From an uncultured beta proteobacterium (lineage in GTDB: Bacteria > Pseudomonadota > Gammaproteobacteria > Burkholderiales > Burkholderiaceae_E): a stretch of 64,000 nt of DNA. Below, piece after piece: positions 27,160 to 36,575 of the stretch (the first letter of the stretch is position 1; the number at the start of each line of letters is the position of its first letter). The notes under the pieces were generated by a model. That model ran no database searches and was not told the DNA's origin. It saw only the letters and a list, made by a program, of their open reading frames with translations. The position numbers and the translations under genes were made by a program. The stretch lies in contig CAIZNI010000020.1 in assembly GCA_903934295.1 (NCBI GenBank), positions 124,001 to 188,000 on the forward strand. The letters are read 5' to 3'.

Positions 27160-28059
27160 ATGGCCACCTGGCGTGAACTCGTTTTTCTGGTGCCCGCCGC
27201 GCGCGTGGAAGCCTGGTCGGATGCCCTGATCGAAGCCGGTGCGCTGTCGGTTCAGGCCGAGGATGCCGATGCCGATTCACCGGATGAACAGGCCCTGTTC
27301 GGCGAGCCCGGCATGGCGGTCGAACAGGCCGGCTGGCTGCGCACCCGGCTGCGGGCGCTGCTGGCCGCCGACGGCGAGCCGCAGGCGCTGTTGGCGAGCG
27401 CCGCCGCCGCGATCGGCGAAGCGCTCCCCGAGCGCACCGAACTGGTCAGCTTCGAAGATCAGGACTGGGTGCGCGCGTCGCAGGCGCAATTCGAGCCAAT
27501 CCTGATCGAAGGCCGGCTCCAGATCACACCGACCTGGCACCTCGAGGAACCGGTGGCCGACGGCGTGGCCCGTCTGATCCTGGATCCCGGCCTGGCCTTC
27601 GGCACCGGCAGCCATCCGACCACCCGCATGTGTCTCGGCTGGCTGGCCCGCGAACTGCGCCCGGGACAGCGGGTGATCGACTACGGCTGCGGGTCGGGCA
27701 TTCTGGCGATCGCGGCGGCGCTGCTCGGCGCCGGCGAGGTGGCGGCCACCGACATCGACCCGCAGGCGCTGATCAGCACGCGCGACAACGCACTCGTCAA
27801 CCAGGCGGCAGTGACCACTCAGGCGATCGGTGCGACGCTGGCGCCTGCCGACGTGGTGCTGGCCAACATCCTGGCCAACCCCCTGAAGGTGCTGGCGCCG
27901 GCGCTCGCGGCACTGGTGCGCCCCGGCGGCCGGCTGGTTCTGGCCGGACTTCTCGAGCGCCAGGTCGATGAAGTCTCGGCCTGCTATCCTGACATCGACC
28001 TGCGGGTCGCCCAGGTGGTCGATGGTTGGGCTTGCCTGGCGGGTCCGCGCATCCGATGA
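27160..28059 (+). CDS. prmA: Ribosomal protein L11 methyltransferase
   Basis: 299 residues from the ATG at 27160. Start ATWRELVFLVPAARVEAWSD, the linker GLAFGTGSHPTTRMCLGWL characteristic of PrmA, the SAM loop VIDYGCGSGILAIAAALLG and the ADVVLANILANPLK segment. It trimethylates L11. The accC-prmA-DUF3426 order is common in Burkholderiales. It begins 67 bases after accC and ends 10 bases before the next start. Confidence 0.95.
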   Translation: MATWRELVFLVPAARVEAWSDALIEAGALSVQAEDADADSPDEQALFGEPGMAVEQAGWLRTRLRALLAADGEPQALLASAAAAIGEALPERTELVSFEDQDWVRASQAQFEPILIEGRLQITPTWHLEEPVADGVARLILDPGLAFGTGSHPTTRMCLGWLARELRPGQRVIDYGCGSGILAIAAALLGAGEVAATDIDPQALISTRDNALVNQAAVTTQAIGATLAPADVVLANILANPLKVLAPALAALVRPGGRLVLAGLLERQVDEVSACYPDIDLRVAQVVDGWACLAGPRIR

Positions 28060-28069
28060 TCCTTCTGTC

Positions 28070-29152
28070 ATGGCACTCGCCACCGCCTGTCCTCGCTGCC
28101 ACACCCGCTTTCGCGTCGTCCCCGATCAGCTGAAGATCCGGCGCGGACTGGTGCGATGCGGCTCATGCCAGCATGTCTTTTCGGGCATCGATTTCCTGCG
28201 CTATGTCGAGGAGGAGCCCCACCCGCCGGCAGGCTCTGCCGGGGCCGCGCCCCGGGGCCCGGCGACCCTGACCCGGATCGACACCGAGCCGACCGCACCG
28301 CGGACCAGCGATGGCGCGGTGACGGCACCCGTGGGCTGGCGAGCGACCGAACCGCCATCCGATACCGACGGCAATGCTGACGGGGTTGCAGGCGCCCGTG
28401 CGGAATCGGACGCCGGACGGTCGCTGGAATCGTCCGTGGAGTCGTCGGTTGAATCGCCCGATGAGCCGCTAGCCGAACCGGCGGCTGAGCCGCCTGCTGA
28501 GCCGCCTGCTGGGCCGCCCGCTGAGCCTCACACTGAGCCACCCGCTGAGCCACCCATCACCGCACCGGCCAGGACACGCGCGGCGCCCCGGCCTGCGGCA
28601 TCCGCGCGACGTCATGCGCCGGTCGAATCCGAGGCAGTCGATTTCTTTGCGCCGACCTCGCGGGCCGGCGGTTTCAGCAGCCGCGGATCGGTGTTCGCCG
28701 CCGCGGCCTGCCTGGTGCTGGCCGTGCTGCTGCCCCTGCAACTCACCCTCGTCGCCCGCGACTGGCTACCGGCCTGGCTACCGGCCACCCGACCCGCCCT
28801 GACCGCCCTGAGCGAGCTCACAGGGCTGACGCTGCAGCCACCGCGTCACCTGGACGCGCTGACGCTGGAATCCTTCGACCTGAAGGTGGGCGCCGCGCCG
28901 GGTCTGCTGAGCATGAATGCCCTGGTGCGCAACCAGGCGCCGTTCGCGGTCCGCTGGCCAGCGATGGAACTCTCGCTGACCGATGCCGCAGGCGCGCTGA
29001 TCGTGCGCAAGGTACTGATACCCGGCGACTACCTCGCGCCCGCCCGGCTGGCTGCAGGGCTGCCCGGCAGCGTCGAGCAGCCGGTAAGCGTCACCCTGGA
29101 AGCACTCGACCTCCAGCCGATCGGCTACAGCGTCAAGCTCTTCTATCCCTGA
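28070..29152 (+). CDS. Zinc-ribbon DUF3426 membrane protein
   Basis: 360 residues from the ATG at 28070. N-terminal MJ0042-type zinc ribbon with C7, C10, C30 and C33 (CPRCHTRF, RCGSCQHVF), a long low-complexity middle with Glu-Pro-Pro-Ala repeats, one TM segment near residue 205-225 (FAAAACLVLAVLLPLQLTLV) and a C-terminal DUF3426 domain that would lie on the other side of the membrane. Function is unknown; conserved after prmA in betaproteobacteria. Confidence 0.88.
   Translation: MALATACPRCHTRFRVVPDQLKIRRGLVRCGSCQHVFSGIDFLRYVEEEPHPPAGSAGAAPRGPATLTRIDTEPTAPRTSDGAVTAPVGWRATEPPSDTDGNADGVAGARAESDAGRSLESSVESSVESPDEPLAEPAAEPPAEPPAGPPAEPHTEPPAEPPITAPARTRAAPRPAASARRHAPVESEAVDFFAPTSRAGGFSSRGSVFAAAACLVLAVLLPLQLTLVARDWLPAWLPATRPALTALSELTGLTLQPPRHLDALTLESFDLKVGAAPGLLSMNALVRNQAPFAVRWPAMELSLTDAAGALIVRKVLIPGDYLAPARLAAGLPGSVEQPVSVTLEALDLQPIGYSVKLFYP
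28484..28555 (+). repeat. 12-bp tandem repeat inside the DUF3426 gene
   Basis: Six 12-base units based on GCTGAGCCGCCT, each coding AlaGluProPro or near variants. Later units diverge mainly at third positions and the seventh base. The array keeps the frame, so length change between strains would alter the linker only. Confidence 0.85.
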
Positions 29153-29198
29153 CCCCTTTACTGCCCGGATCCGCCGGGCAGGCTTTCCGGAGTTCCGA

Positions 29199-30137
29199 AT
29201 GTCCGTTCGCATCCTGATCAGTGGCTCGGTCGCCTACGACACCATCATGGTGTTCGACGGCCATTTCAAGGATCACATCCTGCCCGACCGGGTGCACATG
29301 CTCAATGTCGCCTTCCTGACTCCGCGTCTGAAGCGCGAGTTCGGCGGCTGCGCGGCCAACATCGCCTACACCCTGCGTGCGCTGGGCGGAGAACCGGTGA
29401 TCCTGGCCACCGTCGGCCAGGACGGTCGCGAATACCTGGATCGACTGACCGGCCTGGGCATCGACATCAGCCAGATCCAGATGCTGCCCGATCACTACAC
29501 CGCGCAGGCCTTCATCACCACCGACATGGCCGACAACCAGATCACCGCTTTTCACCCGGGCGCGATGGCGCAGGCGCATCAGGTGAGCGCGGTGGCGGGG
29601 CCTGCCGCCTTCGGCATCGTCGCGCCCAACGGCAAGGACGCGATGCTGCGCCATGCCCGCGAGTTCACCGAGACCGGGGTGCCCTTCCTGTTCGACCCCG
29701 GCCAGGGCCTGCCGATGTTCGACGGCCCCGAATTGCGAACGATCATCGAGTCAGCCACCGCGGTAGCGGTCAATGACTACGAGTCGCGAATGCTGGCCGA
29801 CAGAACCGGCTGGAGCGAGGCACAGATCGCCTCGCGGGTAAAAGCGCTGATCGTGACCCGTGGCGCGGAAGGTTCGCAGGTCTGGACCGACGGGCAATGC
29901 GCCGATGTCGCACCGGTGCCGATCACCGAGGCGCTGGATCCGACCGGCTGCGGCGATGCCTATCGGGGCGGCCTCCTCTACGGCCTTTCACAGGGATGGG
30001 ACTGGCTGCGCAGCGCGCGCCTGGGCAGCGTGATGGGGGCCATCAAGATCGAACAGCAGGGCGCCCAGAATCACCGGATCAGCCGGGAAGCGGTGGCCCG
30101 GCGATACGAGCAGGCCTACGGCAGCGTGGCCTGGTAG
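29199..30137 (+). CDS. PfkB-family carbohydrate kinase (adenosine-kinase-like)
   Basis: 312 residues; ATG preceded by GGAG at about 7 bases. PfkB features: N-terminal LISGSVAYDTIM, KREFGGCAANIAYTLRALGG with the substrate glycines, and the signature DPTGCGDAYRGGLLYGL with the catalytic Asp in the GCGDA motif. Family members include ribokinase, fructokinase and adenosine kinase; the sequence start and the location next to prmA-DUF3426 match the betaproteobacterial adenosine-kinase-like protein. Substrate is not certain. Confidence 0.85.
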   Translation: MSVRILISGSVAYDTIMVFDGHFKDHILPDRVHMLNVAFLTPRLKREFGGCAANIAYTLRALGGEPVILATVGQDGREYLDRLTGLGIDISQIQMLPDHYTAQAFITTDMADNQITAFHPGAMAQAHQVSAVAGPAAFGIVAPNGKDAMLRHAREFTETGVPFLFDPGQGLPMFDGPELRTIIESATAVAVNDYESRMLADRTGWSEAQIASRVKALIVTRGAEGSQVWTDGQCADVAPVPITEALDPTGCGDAYRGGLLYGLSQGWDWLRSARLGSVMGAIKIEQQGAQNHRISREAVARRYEQAYGSVAW

Positions 30138-30150
30138 GCGCAGCGACGCT

Positions 30151-30172
30151 GCGAAGGCTCCAGGGCCTTCGC
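30151..30172 (+). terminator. Hairpin downstream of the PfkB kinase gene
   Basis: Perfect 8-base stem GCGAAGGC/GCCTTCGC around a 6-base loop, 13 bases after the kinase stop. There is no T-run, so it is a weak or factor-assisted terminator candidate. Confidence 0.4.
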
Positions 30173-30223
30173 TCAGCACCCGCCCTCAGCAGCCGCCCTC
30201 AGCAGCCACCCTCAGTACCCGCC
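30172..30223. repeat. Four-copy 13-bp intergenic tandem repeat
   Basis: Units CTCAGCACCCGCC, CTCAGCAGCCGCC, CTCAGCAGCCACC and CTCAGTACCCGCC lie head to tail in the gap between convergent genes, followed by a broken fifth start. It directly follows the hairpin. Confidence 0.85.
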
Positions 30224-30233
30224 TCAAGCAGCT

Positions 30234-30557
30234 TCAGCGTCCGTCGCCAAGCAGCCGCGCCACCACCTCGGCTGCCGGCAATTCGCTGTTGAGGGCAATG
30301 CGTTTGGCGCGGGAAGACGCGCCGGCAGTCAGGTTCAGCTCGCGCAAAGGCAGTCCGAGGCGCCCGGCGAGCCATTTCAGCAGCGCCTCATTGGCCCTGC
30401 CCTCGACGGGCGGCGCTGCGATCCGCAGCTTGAGCGCGTCACCATGCTCGCCCAGCACCTGCGTCACACGAGCTCCGGGCTGTGTGTGAAGCACCAGCAC
30501 CCAATGACCGGGCCCACCCGCCAGCCAAGATGGAATCGCCACACGGTCAGCAGCCAT
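30234..30557 (-). CDS. DUF167 (YggU-type) protein
   Basis: 107 residues from the ATG at 30557, with GGGAG 8 bases upstream; a start at 30638 would add 27 residues of low quality. Motifs VLVLHTQPGARVTQVLGEHG, LKLRIAAPPVEGRANEALLK and KRIALNS are those of the DUF167 family. Function unknown; usually found with a YggT gene, as here. Confidence 0.9.
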   Translation of the reverse strand: MAADRVAIPSWLAGGPGHWVLVLHTQPGARVTQVLGEHGDALKLRIAAPPVEGRANEALLKWLAGRLGLPLRELNLTAGASSRAKRIALNSELPAAEVVARLLGDGR

Positions 30558-30666
30558 CCGCGCGCTCCCATTGGCGGAAAGATCGCCATCGCTGCGGGTC
30601 GCTGTCGGGGCGGAGGGCGGACCGGGCGACGGACGCATGCCAACCCGCCGACGCTGCGATCAGCGG

Positions 30667-31224
30667 CTACGACACGAAACGCAGAGCAGCTTCCAGCAGC
30701 GCCTCGAGCAGACTCAGCAGGACTTGCGCCAGCAGGATCAGCAGCAGCGGAGAGAGATCGACGCCGCCAAGCAGCGGAATGAAGCGGCGGATCGGCGCAA
30801 GAAAAGGCCTCGACAGCTGCTCGAGCGCTGGCGCCATCGGTGCCTGAGGATTGACCCAGGACAGCACCGCCTGCAGCAACACCACGCCGATCAGCAGGTA
30901 AACGGCCCACTTGCACAGCCAGAAAATCGCGAAAAACAGGACACCCAGCTGCAACGGCGAGCGGGCCCGCATCAGGAGCGAATAGACGCTGGCGAGCGCA
31001 ATGGCCAGCAACAGCGCGGCAGCAAGGCTGGCCCAATCGACCCGGCGAGAGGCGGGAACGATCCGGCGCAAGGGCTTGACGATCCAGTCGGTGACCGCGA
31101 ACACGAAAGGCATGATCGGGTTGCGGGCGGACAGTTTCTGCCACCAGGCGAACGCACGAAGCAGACAGACACTGGCCAGCAGGCTGACCAGCGTTTCGAG
31201 CAGCAACCAAAATGCACTTTTCAT
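30667..31224 (-). CDS. YggT-family integral membrane protein
   Basis: 185 residues with four hydrophobic segments arranged as two YggT repeats; each repeat ends with the motif PFLAPIRRFIPLLGGVDLSP or its first-half counterpart KPLRRIVPASRRVDWASL. Family members are linked to osmotic tolerance and, in cyanobacteria and plastids, to division or thylakoid organisation. The DUF167 gene follows on the same strand. Confidence 0.9.
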   Translation of the reverse strand: MKSAFWLLLETLVSLLASVCLLRAFAWWQKLSARNPIMPFVFAVTDWIVKPLRRIVPASRRVDWASLAAALLLAIALASVYSLLMRARSPLQLGVLFFAIFWLCKWAVYLLIGVVLLQAVLSWVNPQAPMAPALEQLSRPFLAPIRRFIPLLGGVDLSPLLLILLAQVLLSLLEALLEAALRFVS

Positions 31225-31246
31225 GACCGGCGGATTTTCGCACAGA

Positions 31247-31281
31247 AGAAAAAACCCGCGCCATCGCAGGACGGCACGGGT
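31247..31281 (-). terminator. Rho-independent terminator of the AlgP-like gene
   Basis: Read on the minus strand: AACCCGTGCC, a 9-base loop, GGCGCGGGTT and a T-run of six. The stem has one G-T pair or mismatch inside. It is 49 bases after the AlgP-like stop and above the YggT start. Confidence 0.85.
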
Positions 31282-31329
31282 TCAGAGCAGGCGCAGATCA
31301 GCCTCTGACGATGCGCCGAAGATCCGCTG

Positions 31330-31926
31330 TCAGGGCTTGTTGCCCGTCGGAAACGGCCAGGCAGCTGCCGGGTTCAGCGGTTGGGCGGACGCGGCAGCGG
31401 CGGGCTTGCCGGCAGCCGGCTTGGCGGCCGACTTTTTGGCAGCCTTCTTGGCAGCGGGCGCCTTGGCGGGTGCAGCCTTGGCCGCAGGCGCCTTCGCAGC
31501 GGCCTTCTTGGCGGCGGGTGCCTTGGCGGCGGGCTTCTTGGCCGCAGGCGCCTTCACCGCTGCCTTCTTGGCGGCAGGCGCCTTGGCGGCAGGCTTCTTG
31601 GCAGCGGGCGCTTTGGCGGCGGGTTTCTTGGCCGCCGGCGCTTTCGCCGCGGGCTTCTTGGCGGCGGGCTTCTTCGCGGCGGGCGCCTTCACAGCGGCTT
31701 TTTTGGCGGCGGGCGCTTTGACGGCGGGCGCTTTGACGGCCGGCTTCTTGGCGGCCGGCGCTTTCGCGGCGGGCTTCTTGGCCGCCGGCGCCTTCGCCGC
31801 GGGCTTCTTCGCCGCAGGCGTCTTCGCTGCCGGTGCTTTCACCGCGGCTTTCTTGGCTGCCGGCGCTTTCGCGGCGGGCTTCTTGGCGGCGGGCTTTTTC
31901 GCAGCAGGTTTCTTGGCGGTAGCCAT
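31330..31926 (-). CDS. AlgP/histone H1-like alanine-lysine-proline repeat protein
   Basis: 198 residues from the ATG at 31926, with GAGGAG 8 bases upstream; a longer in-frame start at 31998 lacks a site. From residue 4 to about 175 the protein is made only of Lys/Ala/Pro units such as AAKKPAAKAPAAKK and AVKAPAAK, followed by a short neutral tail with AWPFPTGNKP. Composition resembles the C-terminal tail of histone H1 and of P. aeruginosa AlgP, and should be extended and DNA-binding. Nucleoid or gene-expression role is known only by analogy. Its DNA is also internally repetitive. Confidence 0.9.
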   Translation of the reverse strand: MATAKKPAAKKPAAKKPAAKAPAAKKAAVKAPAAKTPAAKKPAAKAPAAKKPAAKAPAAKKPAVKAPAVKAPAAKKAAVKAPAAKKPAAKKPAAKAPAAKKPAAKAPAAKKPAAKAPAAKKAAVKAPAAKKPAAKAPAAKKAAAKAPAAKAAPAKAPAAKKAAKKSAAKPAAGKPAAAASAQPLNPAAAWPFPTGNKP

Positions 31927-32068
31927 GTGGAAACTCCTCAGGTTGAAAGTGCGTACATGGAAACCCTTACCCCGGCACTTTGCAGGCCAGACGGACACGG
32001 GCTATTCATCGGCGCAAGAATTCTCGCGAACTGGCGCGGACTGCTTACGCTAATGAATTCGGCACAGC

Positions 32069-32096
32069 AAAAACGCCAAGCTCCGAGGCCTGGCGT
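32069..32096 (-). terminator. Rho-independent terminator downstream of nrdB
   Basis: Minus-strand ACGCCA, a 12-base loop (with some inner pairing), TGGCGT and five Ts. It lies about 150 bases past the nrdB stop, in a 318-base gap (31927-32244) that otherwise holds only the AlgP-like leader and a GGCGGC/GCCGCC hairpin immediately after the nrdB stop. Confidence 0.8.
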
Positions 32097-32244
32097 CATT
32101 GCGAAAGGGACACACCAGACCCGATGACAGCGGTGGCCGGCGCTGCCCGTCGTCGGACGGGCGCCGTAGCCGTTGGCTGTCTTTCGGGTCCTGCCTGTTC
32201 ACCCCTCAAATTTCATCCCTGAATGGCGGCACTTCGCCGCCGGT

Positions 32245-33438
32245 TCAATCCCAACTCAAGGCACCACCCGTCTGATACTCGATCACCCGGGTTTCAAAGA
32301 AATTGCGTTCTTTTTTCAGGTCGATCATCTCGCTCATCCAGGGGAACGGATTTTCCTCCTGGGGAAAAAGAGGATCGAGACCGATCTGCTGCGCGCGCCG
32401 ATTGGCGATGTAACGCAGGTAGCCCTTGAACACGGACGCATTCAGGCCCAGAACGCCGCGCGGCATCGTGTCCTCGGCATACGCGTATTCGAGTTCGACC
32501 GCCTGCTGGAACAGCACCCGGATCTCATCGCGAAACTGCGAGGTCCACAGATTGGGATTCTCGAGCTTGATGGTGTTGATCAGGTCGATACCAAAGTTGC
32601 AGTGCATCGACTCATCGCGAAGGATGTATTGATACTGCTCGGCCGCACCGGTCATCTTGTTCTGACGGCCCAGCGCAAGAATCTGGACGAAACCGACGTA
32701 GAAGAAGAGGCCTTCCATCAGGCAGGCAAAAACAATCAGCGACTTCAGCAGCTTCTGATCGTTCTCGGGCGTACCGGTGACGAAATTGGGATCGGTCAGG
32801 GTATCGATGAACGGAATCAGGAACTCATCCTTGTCACGAATCGACTTGACCTCGTGATAGGCATTGAAGATCTCGCCTTCATCGAGCCCGAGGGACTCGA
32901 CGATGTACTGGTAGGCGTGGGTGTGGATCGCCTCTTCGAACGCCTGCCGCAGCAGGAACTGCCGGCACTCGGGCGCGCTGATGTGCCGGTAGGTGCCCAG
33001 CACGATGTTGTTGGCTGCCAGCGAATCGGCGGTGACGAAGAAACCGAGATTGCGGCGCACCAACCGGCGTTCATCCTCGGTCAGACCGTTCGGGTCCTTC
33101 CACAGGGCAATGTCGCGGCTCATGTTCACTTCCTGCGGCATCCAGTGATTGGCGCAGGTGGCCAGGTACTTGTCCCAGGCCCACTTGTACTTGAACGGCA
33201 CGAGCTGGTTGACGTCGGAGGCGCCATTGATGATGCGCTTGTCTTCGACCCGAACCCGGCGGTTCGTGGTGTCGGGCGGGCCATCGGCCGGGCCCGCAGC
33301 CAGTGAAAACCGCGCGACGGGCACCGGCGCAATCGCTGCCGCAGGCGCGGAGACGAAGGCGGGCGACGGCACGAGCGGTCGAGTCGGCATGGCCGGACGA
33401 ACCGGCGTCTGCGGTGTGGTTTCTTCCCAGGACAGCAT
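32245..33438 (-). CDS. nrdB: Class I ribonucleoside-diphosphate reductase, beta subunit
   Basis: 397 residues. The first 60 are a Pro/Ala-rich extension not seen in E. coli NrdB. The ferritin-like core begins near residue 75 ([17 protein letters not shown]). The iron ligand segment [16 protein letters not shown] has Glu169 and His172 and a Tyr at 176 in the place of the radical Tyr. The second ligand helix is [14 protein letters not shown]. The protein makes the tyrosyl radical needed by NrdA. It follows nrdA on the minus strand after a 203-base gap (33439-33641), where I see no gene. Confidence 0.94.
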   Translation of the reverse strand: MLSWEETTPQTPVRPAMPTRPLVPSPAFVSAPAAAIAPVPVARFSLAAGPADGPPDTTNRRVRVEDKRIINGASDVNQLVPFKYKWAWDKYLATCANHWMPQEVNMSRDIALWKDPNGLTEDERRLVRRNLGFFVTADSLAANNIVLGTYRHISAPECRQFLLRQAFEEAIHTHAYQYIVESLGLDEGEIFNAYHEVKSIRDKDEFLIPFIDTLTDPNFVTGTPENDQKLLKSLIVFACLMEGLFFYVGFVQILALGRQNKMTGAAEQYQYILRDESMHCNFGIDLINTIKLENPNLWTSQFRDEIRVLFQQAVELEYAYAEDTMPRGVLGLNASVFKGYLRYIANRRAQQIGLDPLFPQEENPFPWMSEMIDLKKERNFFETRVIEYQTGGALSWD

Positions 33439-33641
33439 CTAAGGTCTCGCTTTAAATCGGGCACTTAAGCCGTTGTCTTGCCGCGAGATTTCGCCGTTGT
33501 ACACGAACGAAATCTTACGTCGGCTGTGGATGGCTCGCTACGATTTCAGAACCGCTTCTTGACTTGAGTGAACGCTCTTTGACGTTATCGCAACATATTC
33601 GCGACGCAGACGAATCAAGCGGCTCACCGGTGCGAAATCGT

Positions 33642-36575
33642 TTACTGGCAGGCCTCGCAGGTCGGGTCGTCGATGGCGCAGAATTTCGGTGCTTCGCCCA
33701 AGTCATCGGCAGCACCCGACATGCCCTGCGGCGCGCTGCCGTAGGAGAAGCCGGTGGCGCTGCCGTCGGATGAAACCGCGTTCAACTGACCGAGCCGGTC
33801 CGAGGTGGATTTCTCGGCGCTGGTCGCACCGAGCGTGCGCAGGTAATAGGTCGTCTTGAGACCGCGCAGCCAGGCCAGCGAATAGGTGTCGTGCAGTTTC
33901 TTGCCCGATGCACCGGCCATGTAGATGTTCAGCGACTGGGCCTGATCGATCCACTTCTGGCGGCGGGACGCGGCCTCGACCAGCCAGCTGGCATCGACCT
34001 CGAAGGCGGTGGCATAGATGGCCCGCAGGTCGGCCGGAATGCGGTCGATCCGCGAGAGCGAGCCGTCGTAAAACTTCAGGTCGGCGATCATCACCTCGTC
34101 CCAAAGTCCGAGGCGCTTGAGGTCTCGCACCAGATAGTCGTTCACCACCGTGAACTCGCCCGACAGATTCGATTTCACATAGAGGTTCTGATAGGTGGGT
34201 TCGATGCAGGCCGACACGCCGATGATGTTGGAGATGGTGGCGGTCGGCGCGATCGCGACGCAGTTCGAGTTGCGCATGCCGTAGGTCGCGATGCGCTGGC
34301 GCAGCGCCGACCAGTCGAGCGTCTCGGAGCGATCGACCTCGACATAGCCGCCGCGCTCCTGTTCGAGCAGGTCGAGGGAATCCTTGGGCAGGATGCCCAG
34401 ATCCCACAGCGAGCCCTTGAAGCTGGAGTAGCGGCCGCGCTCCTCAGCCAGCACCGTCGAGGCCCAGTACGCGTGGTAGCAGACGGCTTCCATCGAACGG
34501 TCGGCAAACTCGACCGCCTCGGGGCTGGCGAACGGCAGGCGCATCAGGTGCAGGCAATCCTGGAAGCCCATGATGCCCATGCCCACCGGACGATGCTTCA
34601 GGTTGCTGTTTCGCGCCTTGCCGACCGCGTAGTAGTTGATGTCGATCACGTTGTCGAGCATGCGCATCGCGATGCGCACGGTTCGCGCGAGCTTGTCGTG
34701 ATCGAGCACCTGGCGAGCCACACCGTCGGCCCCCACGACTTCGACCATGTGGGCCACCAGATTGACCGAACCCAGGTTGCAGACCGCGATCTCGGTCGGC
34801 CCGGTGTTCAGGGTGATCTCGGTGCACAGGTTCGAGCTGTGGACCATGCCCACATGCTGCTGCGGGCTGCGCAGGTTGCACGGATCCTTGAAGGTCAGCC
34901 AGGGATGGCCGGTCTCGAAGAGCATGCTGAGCATGCGGCGCCACAACTGCACCGCCGGCAGCTTCTTGAACAGACGCAGTTCGCCGGAAGCGGCCTTCTG
35001 CTCATAGCGGACGTAGGCCTCCTCGAAGGCACGCCCGACCTTCTCGTGGAGGTCGACGCAATCGGCGGGCGAAAACAGCGTCCACTCCGCGTTTTCCATC
35101 ACCCGCTTCATGAACAGGTCGGGAATCCAGTTCGCGGTGTTCATGTCGTGGGTGCGCCGACGGTCATCGCCGGTGTTCTTGCGCAGATCGAGGAATTCCT
35201 CGATGTCGAGGTGCCAGGTCTCGAGATAGGCGCAGACCGCGCCCTTGCGCTTGCCGCCCTGGTTGACCGCGACCGCGGTGTCGTTGACCACCTTCAGGAA
35301 CGGCACGACGCCCTGGCTCTTGCCGTTGGTGCCCTTGATGTGGCTGCCCAGCGCGCGGACCGGCGTCCAGTCGTTGCCCAGCCCGCCCGCGTACTTGGCC
35401 AGCAGGGCGTTTTCCTTGATGGCTTCGTAGATGCCGTCGAGATCGTCGGAGACAGTGGTGAGATAGCACGACGACAGCTGCGAGCGCTGGGTGCCCGAAT
35501 TGAACAGCGTCGGGGTGGAGCTCATGAAGTCGAAGGTCGAGAGCAACTCATAGAACTCGATCGCCCGCGCCTCGCGATCGATTTCATTGAGCGCCAGACC
35601 CATTGCGACCCGCATGAAGAAGGCCTGGGGCAGCTCGATCCGGGTCTCGTCGATGTGCAGGAAATAGCGGTCGTAGAGCGTCTGCAGACCCAGGTATCCG
35701 AACTGCAGATCGCGATTGGCCGACAGCGCCGCGCCGAGCCGGGCCAGGTCGTAGTTCGCGAGCTTCTCGTCGAGCAGGCCAGCCTCGATGCCGCGCCGGA
35801 TGAACAGCGGGAAGTATTCCGGGTAGCGGGCCTGCATCTCGCCCTGGGCCACTTCCTCGGACAAGACTTCGCGGCGGATGGTGTGCAGCAGCAGGCGTGC
35901 GGTGACCTGACTGTAGGCGGGATCCTTTTCGATCAGGGCACGCGCCGAGAGGATGCTGGACTTGTGCACTTCCTCGATCGGCACACCGTCATAGATGTTC
36001 TTGATGGTGTCCTCGAGCACCGCCTCGACGCTGGTGAACGCCTCCAGGCCCAGGCAGGCGGCCGCGACCAGCGAGCGCAGTCCCTCGACATCGAGCGGTC
36101 GGCGCTGGCCGGCATCGATCACATGCAGCACCGGACGGCTGTCCTGAGTACCCTGCTGGCGAGCGGCACGCTCCTGGGCGCGACCCTCGCGGTAGAGCAC
36201 ATAAGCGCGCGCGACCTCGTGTTCGCCCGAGCGCATCAGCGCGAGTTCGGCGTGGTCCTGGATGTCCTCGATGTGGAAGATCGCCCCGGACTTGCCGCGG
36301 ATCAATGCGTTGATCACCGAGTCGGTCAGGCGGTCGACGAGCTCGCGCACCCGGGCCGACGCGGCACCCTGCCCGCCATTGACCGCCAGGAAGGCCTTGG
36401 TCATGGCAATGGAGATCTTGCCGGGCTCGAACGCCACCACGGCGCCATTGCGCCGGATCACCTTGAAATCGGCAAATCGGGCCGCCTGCGCCGCCGCATC
36501 GGCGACTTCTGCGCCGCTCCAGAGGGGAGCGGGATTGACTGGGGCGACCGGGGCGTTCTCACCAACCCATTGCAT
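33642..36575 (-). CDS. nrdA: Class I ribonucleoside-diphosphate reductase, alpha subunit
   Basis: 977 residues. An ATP-cone domain occupies about residues 35-125 (IRRNGAVVAFEPGKISIAMTK), so activity is probably set by ATP/dATP. The catalytic barrel includes SSNLCTEITLN and AVCNLGSVNL with active-site Cys residues. The C-terminus ends in a Cys pair (DPTCEACQ) that takes up reducing equivalents. It reduces NDPs to dNDPs. A tandem NrdR-like operator sits 110-160 bases upstream of the start. Confidence 0.95.
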   Translation of the reverse strand: MQWVGENAPVAPVNPAPLWSGAEVADAAAQAARFADFKVIRRNGAVVAFEPGKISIAMTKAFLAVNGGQGAASARVRELVDRLTDSVINALIRGKSGAIFHIEDIQDHAELALMRSGEHEVARAYVLYREGRAQERAARQQGTQDSRPVLHVIDAGQRRPLDVEGLRSLVAAACLGLEAFTSVEAVLEDTIKNIYDGVPIEEVHKSSILSARALIEKDPAYSQVTARLLLHTIRREVLSEEVAQGEMQARYPEYFPLFIRRGIEAGLLDEKLANYDLARLGAALSANRDLQFGYLGLQTLYDRYFLHIDETRIELPQAFFMRVAMGLALNEIDREARAIEFYELLSTFDFMSSTPTLFNSGTQRSQLSSCYLTTVSDDLDGIYEAIKENALLAKYAGGLGNDWTPVRALGSHIKGTNGKSQGVVPFLKVVNDTAVAVNQGGKRKGAVCAYLETWHLDIEEFLDLRKNTGDDRRRTHDMNTANWIPDLFMKRVMENAEWTLFSPADCVDLHEKVGRAFEEAYVRYEQKAASGELRLFKKLPAVQLWRRMLSMLFETGHPWLTFKDPCNLRSPQQHVGMVHSSNLCTEITLNTGPTEIAVCNLGSVNLVAHMVEVVGADGVARQVLDHDKLARTVRIAMRMLDNVIDINYYAVGKARNSNLKHRPVGMGIMGFQDCLHLMRLPFASPEAVEFADRSMEAVCYHAYWASTVLAEERGRYSSFKGSLWDLGILPKDSLDLLEQERGGYVEVDRSETLDWSALRQRIATYGMRNSNCVAIAPTATISNIIGVSACIEPTYQNLYVKSNLSGEFTVVNDYLVRDLKRLGLWDEVMIADLKFYDGSLSRIDRIPADLRAIYATAFEVDASWLVEAASRRQKWIDQAQSLNIYMAGASGKKLHDTYSLAWLRGLKTTYYLRTLGATSAEKSTSDRLGQLNAVSSDGSATGFSYGSAPQGMSGAADDLGEAPKFCAIDDPTCEACQ

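Noticed and set aside
30172-30223. CRISPR array
   Set aside because: Units are 13 bases with no spacers; it is a simple tandem repeat.
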